Assembly (NCBI GenBank): GCA_019310865.1
Contig: JAFDDL010000133.1
Span: 1 to 8,583 of the forward strand
Reading direction: 5' to 3'
Source: Deltaproteobacteria bacterium
Lineage (GTDB): Bacteria; Desulfobacterota; Desulfobacteria; Desulfobacterales; JAFDDL01
DNA length: 8,583 bases
Position numbers and translations under genes: made by a program. The notes below the pieces were generated by a model that made no database searches, was not told the DNA's origin, and was given only the letters and a program-made list of their open reading frames with translations. Shown piece by piece: positions 7,407 to 8,583 of the stretch; position 1 is the first letter of the stretch, and each line of letters begins with the position of its first letter.

Positions 7407-7428
7407 TATAATTATATATGTAATTATA
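7407..7428. promoter_or_regulatory. candidate operator palindrome, regulator side
   Basis: A 22-base near-perfect palindrome centred between 7417 and 7418; only the G at 7420 and its symmetric partner T at 7415 break symmetry. The overlapping element TAAATATAATTATAT (7403-7417) recurs in inverted orientation near the operon promoter with a single difference. It lies just after the TATAAT box, where a bound repressor would block transcription start. It does not look like the classical FadR-subfamily consensus, so assignment to the adjacent regulator rests on position. Confidence 0.45.
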
Positions 7429-7531
7429 AATTTTCTGCGCGGTCTTTATTAAACAATTATTGATGCTAATAATACGCTAAACATCTCAGATAACCGGCAC
7501 ATAATTACCATAAGATTTGATGAGGTACGAA

Positions 7532-8278
7532 ATGGACCAGCCGACTGCTAAATTAGCTTCCAAAAAATCCAGGAAAAAAAAAGGCAAAACCGTTGAAGAG
7601 GTCTTCTGGGAAATCAAAAATATGATTTATTACAATCTGCTGGCGCCTGGTCAAAAGATCATTTATAAGGACATTGCCCAGAGATTGAATGTCAGCGTTA
7701 CACCGATTGTACAGGCGCTTAAACGGCTGGAACTTTCCAACCTGGTCGTCTATAAACCCAATATAGGATATTTTGTGGGAGAGCTAACTGAAGAAGCGGT
7801 CGTAGAACTCTATCAGGTTCGCGAGGCCCTTGAAATTTACAGCCTTCCATTGGTGATGAGAAATCTGAGGAAGAAAGACCTCAAGTCCATTCGGGATGCG
7901 TTCAAGCAATACCGTGAGGCAACCGCCCCAGATCAGGGAAGGATGCTCATGCTCAGGGACGCTCAGTTTCACCTTAAAATCGTTGAGTATTCCGGAAACA
8001 AAACCTTGCATGCACATTTAAAGGATGTGCTTGAACAGATTTACATGAAGTACAAACCTGAATACCTGATCAAGGACAGGGTAAAGGGGGCGCTCCAAGA
8101 ACACAATGCGATATTAAATTCGTTAACGCAGGGAGATGTGGCCAAAACTCAGGGCCTCCTCAGAGATCATATTCACAATGGTAAGAGCCATATCGTTCAT
8201 AATTTGCGGTTAAACCAGAAAATATTTTTACTGGAACCGGGTTCAAAAACGCCGGTTTGGATTGATGACCAAGGATAG
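7532..8278 (+). CDS. GntR-family transcriptional regulator (FadR subfamily, FCD domain)
   Basis: A 248-residue regulator from the chosen ATG. A Lys/Arg-rich N-terminal tail (about residues 7-19) precedes a winged helix-turn-helix (about 20-83), with LAPGQKIIYKDIAQRLNVS (37-55) matching the GntR pattern and VSVTPIVQALKRLE forming the recognition helix. The C-terminal helical FCD domain follows, with the acid-plus-histidine set that usually binds a metal ion and a carboxylate effector: D143 and H147 in RDAQFHL, H191 in QEHNAIL and H213 in RDHIHNGK. The start at 7532 is chosen because GAGGT (7522-7526) is five bases upstream; an upstream in-frame TTG at 7517 and ATG at 7520 would overlap or lack this site. 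It is divergent from the operon and likely represses it until a pathway acid binds; this is inference from family and position. Confidence 0.9.
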   Translation: MDQPTAKLASKKSRKKKGKTVEEVFWEIKNMIYYNLLAPGQKIIYKDIAQRLNVSVTPIVQALKRLELSNLVVYKPNIGYFVGELTEEAVVELYQVREALEIYSLPLVMRNLRKKDLKSIRDAFKQYREATAPDQGRMLMLRDAQFHLKIVEYSGNKTLHAHLKDVLEQIYMKYKPEYLIKDRVKGALQEHNAILNSLTQGDVAKTQGLLRDHIHNGKSHIVHNLRLNQKIFLLEPGSKTPVWIDDQG

Positions 8279-8363
8279 GAAACTTTAAAAGTGAAATAGC
8301 GAAATCAAGCTGTTTCAGAACTAAATATTCTCATTAAAACCGTTATAAACAGAGGTGTAACCA
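8279..8363 (+). other. 85-base gap between regulator and acyl-CoA dehydrogenase gene
   Basis: I see no hairpin with a U-tract and no good promoter here, only a moderately AT-rich spacer ending in the ribosome-binding site AGAGGTG (8351-8357). The acyl-CoA dehydrogenase gene may therefore be cotranscribed with the regulator, though a weak promoter cannot be excluded. Confidence 0.4.
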
Positions 8364-8583
8364 GTGGACTTTGAATTGACAAAAGAAATTGCAGCCGTCC
8401 TGAAAGAAGCGCGCCGATTTGCGTGCAAAGAAGTGCTTCCAAGAGTAAACGAAGAAGGGTTTAAGAGGGATCTTGTCTCCAAAATGGGGCAATTGGGATT
8501 GTTTGGATGTGCCTTTCCTCTGAAATACGGGGGATCCGACCTGTGCTTTTTGGCTCATACCGTTGTCTGTGAGGAATTATCCA
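8364..8583 (+). CDS. acyl-CoA dehydrogenase, N-terminal part (truncated by window end)
   Basis: The frame opens with GTG at 8364, six bases after AGAGGTG, and stays open to the window end (73 full codons plus one base). The visible protein matches the N-terminal helical domain of acyl-CoA dehydrogenases, FAD enzymes that introduce a double bond next to a CoA thioester: VDFELTKEIAAVLKEARRF at the start, then KEVLPRVNEEG, the diagnostic LVSKMGQLGLFG, then YGGSDLCFLAHTVVCEELS. The catalytic Glu and the FAD-binding C-terminal region lie outside the window, so substrate class cannot be judged. No start ATG is available upstream in this frame with comparable support. It shares its orientation with the regulator and may belong to the same pathway or a second regulated unit. 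Confidence 0.85.
   Translation, partial: MDFELTKEIAAVLKEARRFACKEVLPRVNEEGFKRDLVSKMGQLGLFGCAFPLKYGGSDLCFLAHTVVCEELS

Larger units (their letters stand above)
7097..7531. promoter_or_regulatory. AT-rich divergent control region
   Basis: About 435 bases lie between the chosen starts of the divergent amidohydrolase and regulator genes. A hand count gives roughly 23% GC for 7141-7500, far below the flanking genes. It carries promoter-like elements on both strands and two related palindromes, listed separately. I see no tRNA, riboswitch or convincing small ORF. The middle part, about 7190-7360, is low-complexity A/T sequence with no structure I can support. Confidence 0.75.

Noticed and set aside
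8295..8320. GAAA...TTTC hairpin after the regulator gene
   Set aside because: The stem is only four A/T-rich pairs with no U-tract, too weak to call a terminator.
1..8583. Mobile element, CRISPR array, tRNA or rRNA
   Set aside because: I found no transposase or integrase motifs, terminal inverted repeats, regularly spaced direct repeats or tRNA-like cloverleaf on either strand.

Overview
The window shows a compact minus-strand operon of five catabolic-looking genes. A regulator and the start of an acyl-CoA dehydrogenase run the other way, from a shared AT-rich control region. The protein families, the coding-region composition and the strong Shine-Dalgarno sites point to a bacterium. An anaerobic, Desulfobacterota-like organism is my guess from gene content only; no rRNA or other phylogenetic marker is present.

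Layout: 1-76 is a short tail with no terminator and a possible start of a sixth operon gene at its edge. From there, transcribed right to left, come an amidohydrolase of the N-acyl-D-amino-acid deacylase type (5489-7096), an iron-alcohol-dehydrogenase-fold protein (4276-5442), two proteins resembling the alpha and beta subunits of the glycine cleavage P-protein (2787-4181 and 1209-2771), and a COG3199/AcoX-type protein of the ATP-NAD kinase fold (77-1195). Gaps are 46, 94, 15 and 13 bases, so one transcript is likely. The region 7097-7531 is very AT-rich (about 23% GC by hand count over 7141-7500) and holds divergent promoter-like elements and matching palindromes. A GntR/FCD-family regulator (7532-8278) and an acyl-CoA dehydrogenase cut by the window edge (from 8364) follow on the plus strand.

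Working model (inference): the amidohydrolase frees an amino compound from an N-acyl or related amide, the P-protein-like pair performs a PLP-dependent step on an amino acid, the ADH-like protein handles an alcohol, aldehyde or keto intermediate, and the acyl-CoA dehydrogenase oxidises a CoA-thioester product. The GntR/FCD protein would sense a carboxylic acid from this pathway.

The most interesting point is that the P-protein-like pair and the ADH-like protein have all lost family signature residues while keeping their folds and, in the P-protein beta subunit, the PLP lysine. No T-, H- or L-protein gene of the glycine cleavage system is in the window. An ordinary glycine cleavage operon is therefore a poor description; this may be an uncharacterised amino-acid-derivative pathway.
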